The notes under the pieces were generated by a model, which was not told the origin of the DNA, searched no databases, and was given only the letters and a program-made list of their open reading frames with translations. The position numbers were made by a program, and so were the translations under genes. From Mycobacterium branderi (GTDB lineage Bacteria; Actinomycetota; Actinomycetes; Mycobacteriales; Mycobacteriaceae): a stretch of 64,000 nucleotides of DNA. Of the stretch, positions 24,743 to 31,730 are shown in pieces (the first letter of the stretch is position 1; the number at the start of each line of letters is the position of its first letter). The stretch is taken from the NCBI RefSeq assembly GCF_010728725.1, contig NZ_AP022606.1, positions 1,798,001 to 1,862,000 on the forward strand. The letters are read 5' to 3'.

Positions 24743-25600
24743 TCAGAACGCGAACCGCCGCAACAGCGAGTACGTGACCGCTCCGGCGGCCAGCGCGCTG
24801 ACGCCCACCGCCGCCGTCGTCGCGACCGCCGCTCCAGACGGCGCCGGGATGCGGTCGCGCAGCGACACCGGCCGGGAGAAGCTGAGCACCGGCCAGCCGC
24901 GGGCGATCGCCTCCTTGCGCAGGGCGCGGTCCGGGTTCACTACGCTCGGGTGCCCGACGGCCTCGAGCATCGGCAGGTCGGTGATCGAGTCGGAGTAGGC
25001 GTAGCAGTGCTCGAGCGCATAGCCCTCGCGGGCGGCCAGCTCACGAATGGCCTGTACCTTGCCTTCGCCGTAGCAGTAGAACGCGATCTCGCCGGTGTAG
25101 CGGCCATCCTCGACGACCATGCGTGTCGCCATCGCATGGGTCGCCCCGAGCGCGCGGGCGATGGGCGCCACCAGCTCCTCACCGGAGGCCGACACCACCA
25201 CCACGTCGCGGCCGCACAACTTGTGGCCGGCGATCAGGTCGGCGGCCTCGGCGAACACCAGCGGGGTGACGATGTCGTGCAGGGTCTCGTTGACGATCGA
25301 GCGGACTTGCTCCACGTCCCAGCCGGTGCACATGTTGGTCAGGTGGATGCGCATCCGGTCCATCTGATCGTGGTCGGCACCCGACAGTAGATAGAGGAAT
25401 TGGGCGTAGCTGGATTTGAGCACCGCGCGCCGGTTGATCAGTCCCTGGTTGAAAAACGGTTTGCTGAAAGCCAGCGTGCTGGACTTGGCGATGATGGTCT
25501 TGTCGAGGTCGAAGAAAGCGGCGGTGCGGGCGTGGGGACCGGTGGCGTCGGGTGCTTGCGGTGATGTTTGCTGATCGGCGGCCGAGTCGGAGGCGGTCAC
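24743..25600 (-). CDS. HAD-superfamily phosphatase, SerB-like, membrane-associated (Rv3661-like)
   Basis: 285 residues. HAD motif I AAFFDLDKTIIAKSS (DxDxT/S type), motif II VVVSASGEELV and motif IV YSDSITDLPMLEAVG place it in HAD subfamily IB with phosphoserine phosphatase and CDP-diacylglycerol-type phosphatases. A C-terminal membrane helix (AAVATTAAVGVSALAAGAV) suggests membrane attachment and possibly a lipid or amino-acid phosphate substrate. GTG 25600 matches the homologous start; a longer frame upstream is not conserved. The gene lies between two small RNA genes. Confidence 0.88.
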   Translation of the reverse strand: MTASDSAADQQTSPQAPDATGPHARTAAFFDLDKTIIAKSSTLAFSKPFFNQGLINRRAVLKSSYAQFLYLLSGADHDQMDRMRIHLTNMCTGWDVEQVRSIVNETLHDIVTPLVFAEAADLIAGHKLCGRDVVVVSASGEELVAPIARALGATHAMATRMVVEDGRYTGEIAFYCYGEGKVQAIRELAAREGYALEHCYAYSDSITDLPMLEAVGHPSVVNPDRALRKEAIARGWPVLSFSRPVSLRDRIPAPSGAAVATTAAVGVSALAAGAVTYSLLRRFAF

Positions 25601-25742
25601 CGGGCAAGCATAGGGCCGCACAATGCTGCGTCGCGAGGCTAATGGACAAAACGGCCGGTCAGCCGGGGTTCGCCTGTCACAGATAGCATTACGTGGCCGC
25701 ACCCGCCCGGTTGGACATCATGCTTTCTATTGCAAGCAGCAC

Positions 25743-25773
25743 TTGCGCTAGGTAGCGCTGTCATGTGTATAGT
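25743..25773 (+). promoter_or_regulatory. Promoter of the 6C small RNA
   Basis: A near-consensus -10 TATAGT (25768-25773), preceded by TGTG, with TTGCGC (25743-25748) 19 bases upstream as a weak -35. It predicts transcription from about 25780, immediately before the first hairpin of the 6C RNA. Confidence 0.6.
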
Positions 25774-25779
25774 AAGCAG

Positions 25780-25875
25780 TACTCGGCTTTAAGCCGAGGG
25801 TGTATCAGCCCGACCCCCCGGGGCTGATACACGACGACCCTCGCCTCCTCCCCCCCTGGCGGGGGTCGTCCCTTT
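25780..25875 (+). ncRNA. 6C small RNA (B11 homologue)
   Basis: A short non-coding stretch with three stems: CTCGGCTT/AAGCCGAG (25782-25798), GTGTATCAGCCC/GGGCTGATACAC (25800-25811 and 25821-25832) with loop GACCCCCCG, and GACGACCC/GGGTCGTC (25833-25840 and 25863-25870) with a C-rich loop, followed by CCTTTT as a terminator. Two adjacent hairpins with runs of six or more cytosines in their loops are the hallmark of the actinobacterial 6C RNA family. In M. tuberculosis this RNA (B11) lies in the same place, between Rv3660c and Rv3661. It pairs through C-rich loops with G-rich mRNA leaders. Confidence 0.9.
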
Positions 25876-26004
25876 TGTCGGGCAAGTTCGCCGTCAGTAA
25901 CACGTTTCAGATTTGTCGCTTCGGGTTGTGCACAGATCCCGGTCTGTCCACAGATGGCGGTTGGCTGCTGGCCGCCGGTAGCCGCCACCCGGCACGGTGA
26001 GTAG

Positions 26005-27078
26005 GTGACGACCGCAACCGAGAGCGCCGGCGTGTTGGCGGTGGTGGCCGAACCCGGGCTGCGCCCCGAAGTTGAGCGGGTCGCGGCGGCCGTCGGTGTG
26101 CGCGTGGTGCACGTCGGCGCGGGCTCGGTGAGTCGAAAAAGTTGGTCGGCGGCCGCAGCGGTGCTGCTGGATGAGGGGGCGGCGCTGCGGTGTGCCGACA
26201 GCGCACTGCCGCGCCGCTCGCACGTCGTCGTGCTGACTACCGCCGACCCTGCCTCGACGACCTGGGCGGCTGCCACCCGGGTCGGCGCGCAGCATGTCCT
26301 GGTGCTGCCGGCTCAGGACGGCGAGCTGGTCCGCGAACTCGCCGATGCTGCCGAGTCGGCGCGCGACGGCAACGCGCGCGGCCAGGTCGTGGCCGTCGTC
26401 GGCGGGCGCGGCGGAGCGGGTGCCTCGGTATTGGCGGCTGCGCTGGCGCAGGAGGCCCGCGAGCCGCTGCTGATCGATCTTGATCCGTGGGGCGGCGGCA
26501 TCGATCTGTTGCTCGGCGGTGAAACCACGCCGGGCGTGCGCTGGCCCGATCTGAAGGTGCAGGGTGGGCGGCTGAACTGGTCGGCGGTGCGTGACGCGTT
26601 GCCCCGTTTTCGGGGGGTCAGCATGCTCTCGGGTACCCGGCACGGGCACGAGATGGACGCCGGGGCCGCCGATGCTGTCATCGACGCGGGCCGCCGCGGC
26701 GGGGCAACCGTCGTGTGCGACGTCCCCCGCCGGCTGACCGACGCCGGCCAATGCGCGCTGGACACCGCCGATCTCGTCGTCGTCACCTCCTGCGACGTCC
26801 GCGCCTGTGCGGCCACCGCGAGCATCGCTCCGCTGCTCGCCGGCATCAACCCCAACGTCGGGCTGGTGGTGCGTGGGCCGGCTCCCGGCGGGCTGGGCGC
26901 CGCCGAGATCGCCGCCATCGCGGGCGTGCCGCTGTTGACGTCGATGCGCCCGCAGCCGCGGCTGGCCGAGCAACTCGAGCACGGCGGCCTGCGGCTGGGG
27001 CGGCGATCCGCGCTGGCGGCCGCCGCCCGCCGGGTTCTCGCGGTGCTGCCGGCCCGTGCGGTGGCGGAGGCCGCATGA
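26005..27078 (+). CDS. ssd: MinD/septum-site-determining-like protein Ssd, first gene of the Tad operon (Rv3660c-like)
   Basis: 357 residues: an N-terminal receiver-like domain (about 1-120), then a MinD/CpaE-type domain. The P-loop is degenerate: VVGGRGGAGASVLAAAL lacks both lysines of KGGxGKT, so ATP hydrolysis is doubtful. LLIDLDPWGGGIDLLLG matches the A-loop of the family. In M. tuberculosis, overexpression blocks septation; in Tad systems the equivalent TadZ/CpaE places the pilus. It overlaps tadA by ATGA, which links it to pilus assembly. GTG 26005 follows the 6C RNA by about 130 bases. Confidence 0.9.
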   Translation: MTTATESAGVLAVVAEPGLRPEVERVAAAVGVRVVHVGAGSVSRKSWSAAAAVLLDEGAALRCADSALPRRSHVVVLTTADPASTTWAAATRVGAQHVLVLPAQDGELVRELADAAESARDGNARGQVVAVVGGRGGAGASVLAAALAQEAREPLLIDLDPWGGGIDLLLGGETTPGVRWPDLKVQGGRLNWSAVRDALPRFRGVSMLSGTRHGHEMDAGAADAVIDAGRRGGATVVCDVPRRLTDAGQCALDTADLVVVTSCDVRACAATASIAPLLAGINPNVGLVVRGPAPGGLGAAEIAAIAGVPLLTSMRPQPRLAEQLEHGGLRLGRRSALAAAARRVLAVLPARAVAEAA

Positions 27079-28238
27079 CAGGTTCGCTGATCGACCGGGT
27101 GCGCGAGCGGCTGGCCGCGGAAGCCGCGCCGCTGCGGCCGACCGTGGTGGCCGACGCGATCCGGGCCGAGTCCGGCGGGGTGCTCGGCGACACCGAGGTG
27201 TTGAGCAGCCTTCGGACACTGCAGACCGAGCTGACCGGCGCCGGCATCCTCGAGCCGTTGCTGTGTGCCGAGGGCACCACCGACGTGCTGGTCACCGCGC
27301 CGGACAGCGTCTGGGTCGACGACGGCAACGGCTTGCGGCGCAGCGATATCCGGTTCGAGGACGACGCCGCGGTGCGACGGCTGGCGCAGCGGCTGGCATT
27401 GGCGGCCGGTCGCCGTCTCGACGACGCGCAACCGTGGGTGGACGGACAGCTGACGGGCGTGGGGACCGGGCGGTTCGCGGTGCGACTGCACGCCGTGCTG
27501 CCGCCGATCGCCGCCGCAGGCACCTGCCTGTCGTTGCGGGTGCTGCGGCCGGCCACCCAGGATCTGGCGGCGCTGACCGCGGCGGGCGCCATCGCACCGC
27601 AGGCCGCCGGCCTGCTCGGCGAGATCATCGCCGCGCGGCTGGCGTTCCTGGTCAGCGGGGGAACGGGCGCCGGCAAAACCACACTCTTGGCCGCCATGCT
27701 GGGCGCGGTGTCGCCGGACGAGCGGATCGTCTGCGTGGAGGACGCCGCCGAGCTGGCGCCGCCGCATCCGCATCTGGTCAAGCTCGTCGCCCGCTGCGCC
27801 AACGTCGAGGGCGTCGGCGAGGTGACGGTGCGCCAACTGGTCCGGCAGGCGCTGCGGATGCGGCCCGACCGCATCGTGGTCGGCGAGGTCCGCGGCGCCG
27901 AAGTCGTCGATCTGCTGGCGGCGCTGAACACCGGCCACGACGGCGGCGCCGGCACCGTGCATGCCAACAACCCGGGCGAAGTCCCGGCCCGGTTGGAGGC
28001 GTTGGGTGCGCTGGGCGGTCTCGACCGGGCGGCACTGCACAGTCAGCTCGCCGCCGCAGTCCAGGTGCTGGTGCACGTCGCCCGGGACCGCGCCGGGCGC
28101 CGACGGGTCAGCGAAATCGCGGTCCTGCGTGCCAGTCACGGCCAGGTCCATCCAGTCACCGTGTGGCACGTCGAGCGCGGGCCGACCGACGACATCGCCG
28201 AGCTGCGCCGGCTGCTGCGGGGCCGGGCTGCGACGTGA
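27075..28238 (+). CDS. tadA: Flp pilus assembly ATPase TadA/CpaF (Rv3659c-like)
   Basis: 387-residue secretion-family (VirB11-like) ATPase that powers pilin extraction and assembly. Walker A LVSGGTGAGKTTLLAAML, an Asp box VCVEDAAELAPPHPHLVKL, Walker B RMRPDRIVVGEVRGAEVVDL and the His box GHDGGAGTVHANNPGEVPAR are all intact. It is cytoplasmic and works with TadB and TadC. It overlaps ssd by ATGA and tadB by GTGA, so expression is tightly coupled. Confidence 0.94.
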   Translation: MTGSLIDRVRERLAAEAAPLRPTVVADAIRAESGGVLGDTEVLSSLRTLQTELTGAGILEPLLCAEGTTDVLVTAPDSVWVDDGNGLRRSDIRFEDDAAVRRLAQRLALAAGRRLDDAQPWVDGQLTGVGTGRFAVRLHAVLPPIAAAGTCLSLRVLRPATQDLAALTAAGAIAPQAAGLLGEIIAARLAFLVSGGTGAGKTTLLAAMLGAVSPDERIVCVEDAAELAPPHPHLVKLVARCANVEGVGEVTVRQLVRQALRMRPDRIVVGEVRGAEVVDLLAALNTGHDGGAGTVHANNPGEVPARLEALGALGGLDRAALHSQLAAAVQVLVHVARDRAGRRRVSEIAVLRASHGQVHPVTVWHVERGPTDDIAELRRLLRGRAAT

Positions 28239-29020
28239 CGGGCTTCTCGGTGGCCGGGCTGGCATTGGCGGCGGCGCTGGTGGTGTCGCCGTCATCCCCG
28301 CGACGACGGCTGGGGGCGCCTGGCTCGCGTGTATCACGGGCCGTCGTGGTCTACCCGGTGGTGGGTGCCGCGGCTGTCGTCGCCATGACGTTGCCTCCGA
28401 CAACGGTTCTTGCCGCTGCGGTGGTGGCCGCAACGGTAGGCCTGCGCTACCGGCGCCGCCGTCGTCGCCGTCGCGCCATCGAGGAGAGCCGGGCACTGGA
28501 AACCGCGATCGACGTGCTGGTCGGCGAACTGCGGGTCGGCGCTCATCCGGTGCGGGCGTTCGAGGTCGCGGCGGCCGAAACCGGTGGGCGGGTCGCCGAT
28601 CGCTGCCGCGCGGTGGCGGCGCGCGCCCGGCTGGGTGCCGACGTGGCCGCCGGTCTGCGGGGCGCGGCGGGAACCTCGGTGCTGCCCGGGCAGTGGGAGC
28701 GGCTGGCGGTGTGCTGGCAACTGGCGGGTGAGCATGGGCTGGCGATGTCCGCCCTGATGCGGACTGCCCAACGCGATATCGCCGAGCGGCAACGCTTTTC
28801 GGCGAGCGTGACCGCGTCGATGGCCGGCGCCCATGCCACCACCGCCATTCTGGCGAGCCTGCCGGTCCTGTCGGTGCTGCTGGGCCAGGCGATCGGGGCG
28901 CGACCGGTGGCTTTTTTGCTGCGCGGCCACGCGGGCGGCTGGCTGCTGGTCGTCGGGGTGATGCTGGCGTGCGCGGGCCTGTTGTGGTCGGACCGCATCA
29001 CCGATCGGGTGACGCAATGA
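28235..29020 (+). CDS. tadB: Pilus assembly platform protein TadB-like (Rv3658c-like)
   Basis: 261 residues with two N-terminal and two C-terminal membrane segments (for example ILASLPVLSVLLGQAIG and GWLLVVGVMLACAGLLW) around a cytoplasmic T2SS GspF domain. A run of basic residues (YRRRRRRRRAIEE) follows the second helix. It should form the inner-membrane platform with TadC. Starts at GTG 28235 overlapping tadA. Confidence 0.88.
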   Translation: MTGFSVAGLALAAALVVSPSSPRRRLGAPGSRVSRAVVVYPVVGAAAVVAMTLPPTTVLAAAVVAATVGLRYRRRRRRRRAIEESRALETAIDVLVGELRVGAHPVRAFEVAAAETGGRVADRCRAVAARARLGADVAAGLRGAAGTSVLPGQWERLAVCWQLAGEHGLAMSALMRTAQRDIAERQRFSASVTASMAGAHATTAILASLPVLSVLLGQAIGARPVAFLLRGHAGGWLLVVGVMLACAGLLWSDRITDRVTQ

Positions 29021-29607
29021 GTGCCGCGGCGGTGCTGTTGGCCGCGGCGCTGCTGACCGGGGCCGGGCCGCCGACCGCGCGAACGCGCGCCGGGTCGGCG
29101 GGCTATGCCGCGCGGCCGCGAAGGCGACCGGCGCGCGGCCCGGATCCACTGGCGGTGGCGTCGAGCCTCGACGTGCTGGCGGCATGTCTGTCGGGAGGCA
29201 TGGCGGTATCGACCGCCGCGGCCGCCACCGCTCCGTCCGCACCCCCGCTGCTGGCCAGGGTGTTGCGTCGGGCTGCCGACCTGTTGGCCCTGGGCGCCGA
29301 CCCGGCGCTGGCCTGGGCGGCGCCGCCGGACCTGCCGCAGGGCGCTGTCGACCCGCAGACCGACGCGCTGTTGCGACTGGCGCGACGCTCCGCCTCCTCG
29401 GGAGCCGCGCTGGCCGACGGGGTAGCCGAGTTGGCCCGGCAATGCCGCCAGGACGCCACCCATGCCGCGTCCGCTGCCGCCGAGCGTGCCGGGGTGCTGA
29501 TCGCCGGCCCACTCGGCCTGTGCTTCCTGCCGGCGTTCGTCTGCCTGGGCATCGTCCCGGTGGTGGCCGGGCTGGCCGGTGAGGTGCTGCAGTCGGGGTT
29601 GTGGTGA
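29017..29607 (+). CDS. tadC: Pilus assembly platform protein TadC-like (Rv3657c-like)
   Basis: 196 residues, shorter than TadC of Gram-negative systems. It has a hydrophobic N-terminus, a GspF-like helical part (SSLDVLAACLSGGMAVSTAAAATA...LADGVAELARQ) and a C-terminal pair of membrane helices (GVLIAGPLGLCFLPAFVCLGIVPVVAGL). ATG 29017 overlaps tadB's stop. Partner of TadB in the assembly platform. Confidence 0.85.
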   Translation: MSAAAVLLAAALLTGAGPPTARTRAGSAGYAARPRRRPARGPDPLAVASSLDVLAACLSGGMAVSTAAAATAPSAPPLLARVLRRAADLLALGADPALAWAAPPDLPQGAVDPQTDALLRLARRSASSGAALADGVAELARQCRQDATHAASAAAERAGVLIAGPLGLCFLPAFVCLGIVPVVAGLAGEVLQSGLW

Positions 29608-29622
29608 TGAAGAAAGGGAAAG

Positions 29623-29829
29623 ATGAAGCTAGTCAACATGTTTCAGATCGCGAAGGCGCGTGTCGTGGTGCTGGCGGTCGACGAGTCGGGCATGTCGACG
29701 GTCGAGTACGCAATTGGAACTCTCGCCGCGGCGGCGTTCGGCGCCATCCTCTATACAGTCGTCACCGGCGATTCGATCGTCACCGCGTTGACCAACATCA
29801 TCGGCCGCGCGCTCAACACCAAGGTCTAG
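29623..29829 (+). CDS. flp: Flp-type pilin (Rv3656c-like, DUF4244)
   Basis: 68-residue prepilin. A basic leader (KLVNMFQIAKARVVVLAVDE) is followed by the prepilin-peptidase site SG-MSTVEYAIG, with the Glu-Tyr pair that identifies Flp pilins, then one hydrophobic helix for filament packing. This is the structural subunit of the pilus. AAGGGAAAG upstream is a good ribosome-binding site. No prepilin peptidase is present in the window, so it must be encoded elsewhere. Confidence 0.92.
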   Translation: MKLVNMFQIAKARVVVLAVDESGMSTVEYAIGTLAAAAFGAILYTVVTGDSIVTALTNIIGRALNTKV

Positions 29830-29831
29830 CC

Positions 29832-30152
29832 GATGACGCTGGCGCGAGCACCGTCGAGGCGGCCCTCGGCATCGCCGCGCTGGTCGCGGTGCTGGTGCAG
29901 TGCCTGGCGGGCATCGCCGCGATCTCGATGCAGGTGCGGTGTGTCGACGCCGCCCGCGAGGCCGCCCGGCTGGCCGCGCGCGGCGATGAACGGGCGGCGA
30001 TCGCGGCGGCGCGCGGCGTTGCGCCCGACGGGGCGGTGGTGCATGTGCGTCGGGACGGTGAGTTCATGGTCGCGACGGTCACTGCGCGTTCGCGTCTGCT
30101 GCCCGCGCTGGCGATTGCCGGCACCGGCGTTTCGGCGGTCGAGCCGCGGTGA
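29832..30152 (+). CDS. tadE: TadE-like pilus protein; in-frame start codon missing (Rv3655c-like)
   Basis: This frame codes for a clear TadE-type protein: DDAGASTVEAALGIAALVAV, one membrane helix (to about residue 33), MQVRCVDAAREAARLAARGD and a small C-terminal domain. However, no ATG, GTG or TTG occurs in this frame between position 29607, before flp, and the conserved region. An ATG at 29833 (ATGACGCTGG), 4 bases after the flp stop, is one base out of frame. A one-base insertion after it would yield a normal TadE starting M-T-A-G-A-S. So this is a frameshift, a sequence error, or an unusual start. Coordinates mark the conserved frame. Confidence 0.7.
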   Translation, partial: DDAGASTVEAALGIAALVAVLVQCLAGIAAISMQVRCVDAAREAARLAARGDERAAIAAARGVAPDGAVVHVRRDGEFMVATVTARSRLLPALAIAGTGVSAVEPR

Positions 30153-30480
30153 GCGTGGCTCGGCCACCCTGGTTGCCGCCGCGATGGTCGCGGCGCTATT
30201 GGCCGTCACCGTCGGCGGCGCGTATCTGGGTTCGGCGGTGGTGGCTCGCCACCGCGCTCAGGCGGCGGCTGATCTGGCTGCCTTGGCCGCGGCGGCGCGC
30301 CTACCCGCGGGAGCCGACGCCGCGTGCGGCCAGGCCACCGCGGTGGCGCGCACGATGCGTGTCGATGACGTCGACTGCGTCGTGCGCGGACTGGACGCCG
30401 TGGTCAGCGTCAGGGTCGCGGTCCCGCTGGTCGGCTGGGGCAGCGCGCGGGCCGCCGCCCGGGCGGGGCCCGCGGGCTAG
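30115..30480 (+). CDS. Second TadE-like/pilus-associated protein (Rv3654c-like)
   Basis: About 121 residues if started at TTG 30115; the recognisable part is ERGSATLVAAAMVAALLAVTVGGAYLGSAVVARHRAQAAADLAALAAAARLP, one membrane helix followed by the motif of helicase-neighbourhood TadE-like proteins. ATG 30184 would cut into the helix but is the first strong start. It overlaps the end of tadE in another frame. In M. tuberculosis the equivalent protein was reported to be secreted and to act on host apoptosis, though annotated shorter. It ends on a CTAG shared with the convergent Rv3651-like gene. Confidence 0.72.
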   Translation: MPAPAFRRSSRGERGSATLVAAAMVAALLAVTVGGAYLGSAVVARHRAQAAADLAALAAAARLPAGADAACGQATAVARTMRVDDVDCVVRGLDAVVSVRVAVPLVGWGSARAAARAGPAG

Positions 30481-31499
30481 GGTGCCGCCAGCCCCGCCTC
30501 GGCGAGCTCGGCGTCGTTGGGCAGCCGCACCGACACCAGGCCGGCGAACGTCTGCTCCTCGAGCTCCACCCGGTTGACGGTCACGTGCACGGGAACCCAG
30601 CTGTCGCCGTCGCCGGGCATGCGCGGCACCGCGGTGGCGGCGCCATCGGCGAACTCGGCCGACATCGCGGCCAGCCGCGGCTCGTCGTCGGGGTGCACCC
30701 GCGGCGCGTTTCGGGCGCTGCGTCGCCAGTCGTAGAACGGGCACGGCTCGTCGAGCCATTTCAGCAGCGTCCAGGTGTTGAGATCGAGCAGCGCCCGATG
30801 GACTCCCGGTTGTGCCAACCCGTGCAGGATGCGCTGGGCCAGGTGATCGGTCGGCTCGGCCGTCGCGCTTGGCTCGGCGCGCCAATTCATGCCGCGTGCG
30901 ACCAGGTGGTCGCGGCCGTCGGGACCCGGTTCCACGGCGTTACGTGCGACGAAGCTGACCCGGATCGGATTGCCTTGCCAGTCGCTGGCGTCCCAGGTGG
31001 CGCACAGGGTCCGACCCGGCTCGGGCTTGACGGCCAACGCCAGCACCTTGCTTTCGTTGGGCTTGAGCTCGCGCGCCGGCCAGTTTTCGGCGAACGCGCG
31101 ACCGTCGGTGTCCTCCACCTCGGGATTCTTGCCGTTGTTGGCCAGCGACTCCGGGGTGTCGGTGGCCACACCCAGGGTCAGGTCCCACTTGAGCGGGCCG
31201 GGAATCGGCCGCTCGGGAGGTTCGGCCTTGGCCGGTCCGCTCCAGACGTGCACGCCGTGCATTCGGCCGTCGGACATCAACACCGGCTCGGTGCGGATCA
31301 CCCGGTCATTTTTGGGTGTGATGCTGACCAGGCTCTGGCCCGTCTGCGCGGATTCGGCAATCGCGGTTCGGATGGCGGCTAGGTGGGGATTTCGTCGCAG
31401 AAAGGCGCTGATGGGTACCAGATTCCTGAGCTGACGCCCTAGCGCCACCACGGCCGGTTCGTCGCCCAGCGTTTCGACCAGCAGCCAGTCGCGGGCCAT
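30477..31499 (-). CDS. Rv3651-family protein (PAS-like domains)
   Basis: 340 residues beginning MARDWLLVETLGDEPAVVALGRQLRNLVPISAFLRRNPHL, the conserved start of the Rv3651 family, which has an N-terminal DUF, a middle domain and a PAS-like C-terminal domain. Soluble, no membrane helix. Role unknown; a sensory function is suggested only by the PAS-like fold reported for the family. A TAATAC -10 lies 30 bases upstream (31535-31530), within a region carrying an inverted repeat. Confidence 0.82.
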   Translation of the reverse strand: MARDWLLVETLGDEPAVVALGRQLRNLVPISAFLRRNPHLAAIRTAIAESAQTGQSLVSITPKNDRVIRTEPVLMSDGRMHGVHVWSGPAKAEPPERPIPGPLKWDLTLGVATDTPESLANNGKNPEVEDTDGRAFAENWPARELKPNESKVLALAVKPEPGRTLCATWDASDWQGNPIRVSFVARNAVEPGPDGRDHLVARGMNWRAEPSATAEPTDHLAQRILHGLAQPGVHRALLDLNTWTLLKWLDEPCPFYDWRRSARNAPRVHPDDEPRLAAMSAEFADGAATAVPRMPGDGDSWVPVHVTVNRVELEEQTFAGLVSVRLPNDAELAEAGLAAP

Positions 31500-31730
31500 G
31501 GCCCAGATTTTACCGAGGGGACCTTGTGGGTATTAGCTCGTTTGCCGTCAAGTCGAATCGGGCGGGGTTTGACTGCTGTCAATTCGTATGCGACGACGAC
31601 ACGTTGGCAAGCGAGTTGCATACGACGGCTTCAGCCGGGTATTTTGCTGCTGCGCCCCACCGGGATTGAGAACGGCTCGCGTTGTCCGGCCGTTTGTCGC
31701 GCCGCCAGTCGACCGTCGAGGGGTCGGTCG
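31500..31730. promoter_or_regulatory. Upstream region of the Rv3651-like gene with inverted repeat
   Basis: 231 bp without a convincing gene; the PE33 gene present here in M. tuberculosis is absent. It contains 8-bp inverted arms TCGTATGC (31584-31591) and GCATACGA (31618-31625), 26 bases apart, and a -10-like TAATAC (31535-31530, minus strand). The arms lie 85-126 bases before the downstream start and might bind a regulator. Confidence 0.4.

Noticed and set aside
29601..29831. In-frame extension of tadE back to GTG 29601 across the whole flp gene
   Set aside because: The peptide in that stretch has no pilin or TadE features and would overlap the whole of flp; no ribosome-binding logic.
29833..30480. 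Single 215-codon frame covering tadE and the Rv3654c-like gene
   Set aside because: Its first part is the wrong frame of tadE; only the C-terminal part is real protein. It may be what an automatic gene finder would call.
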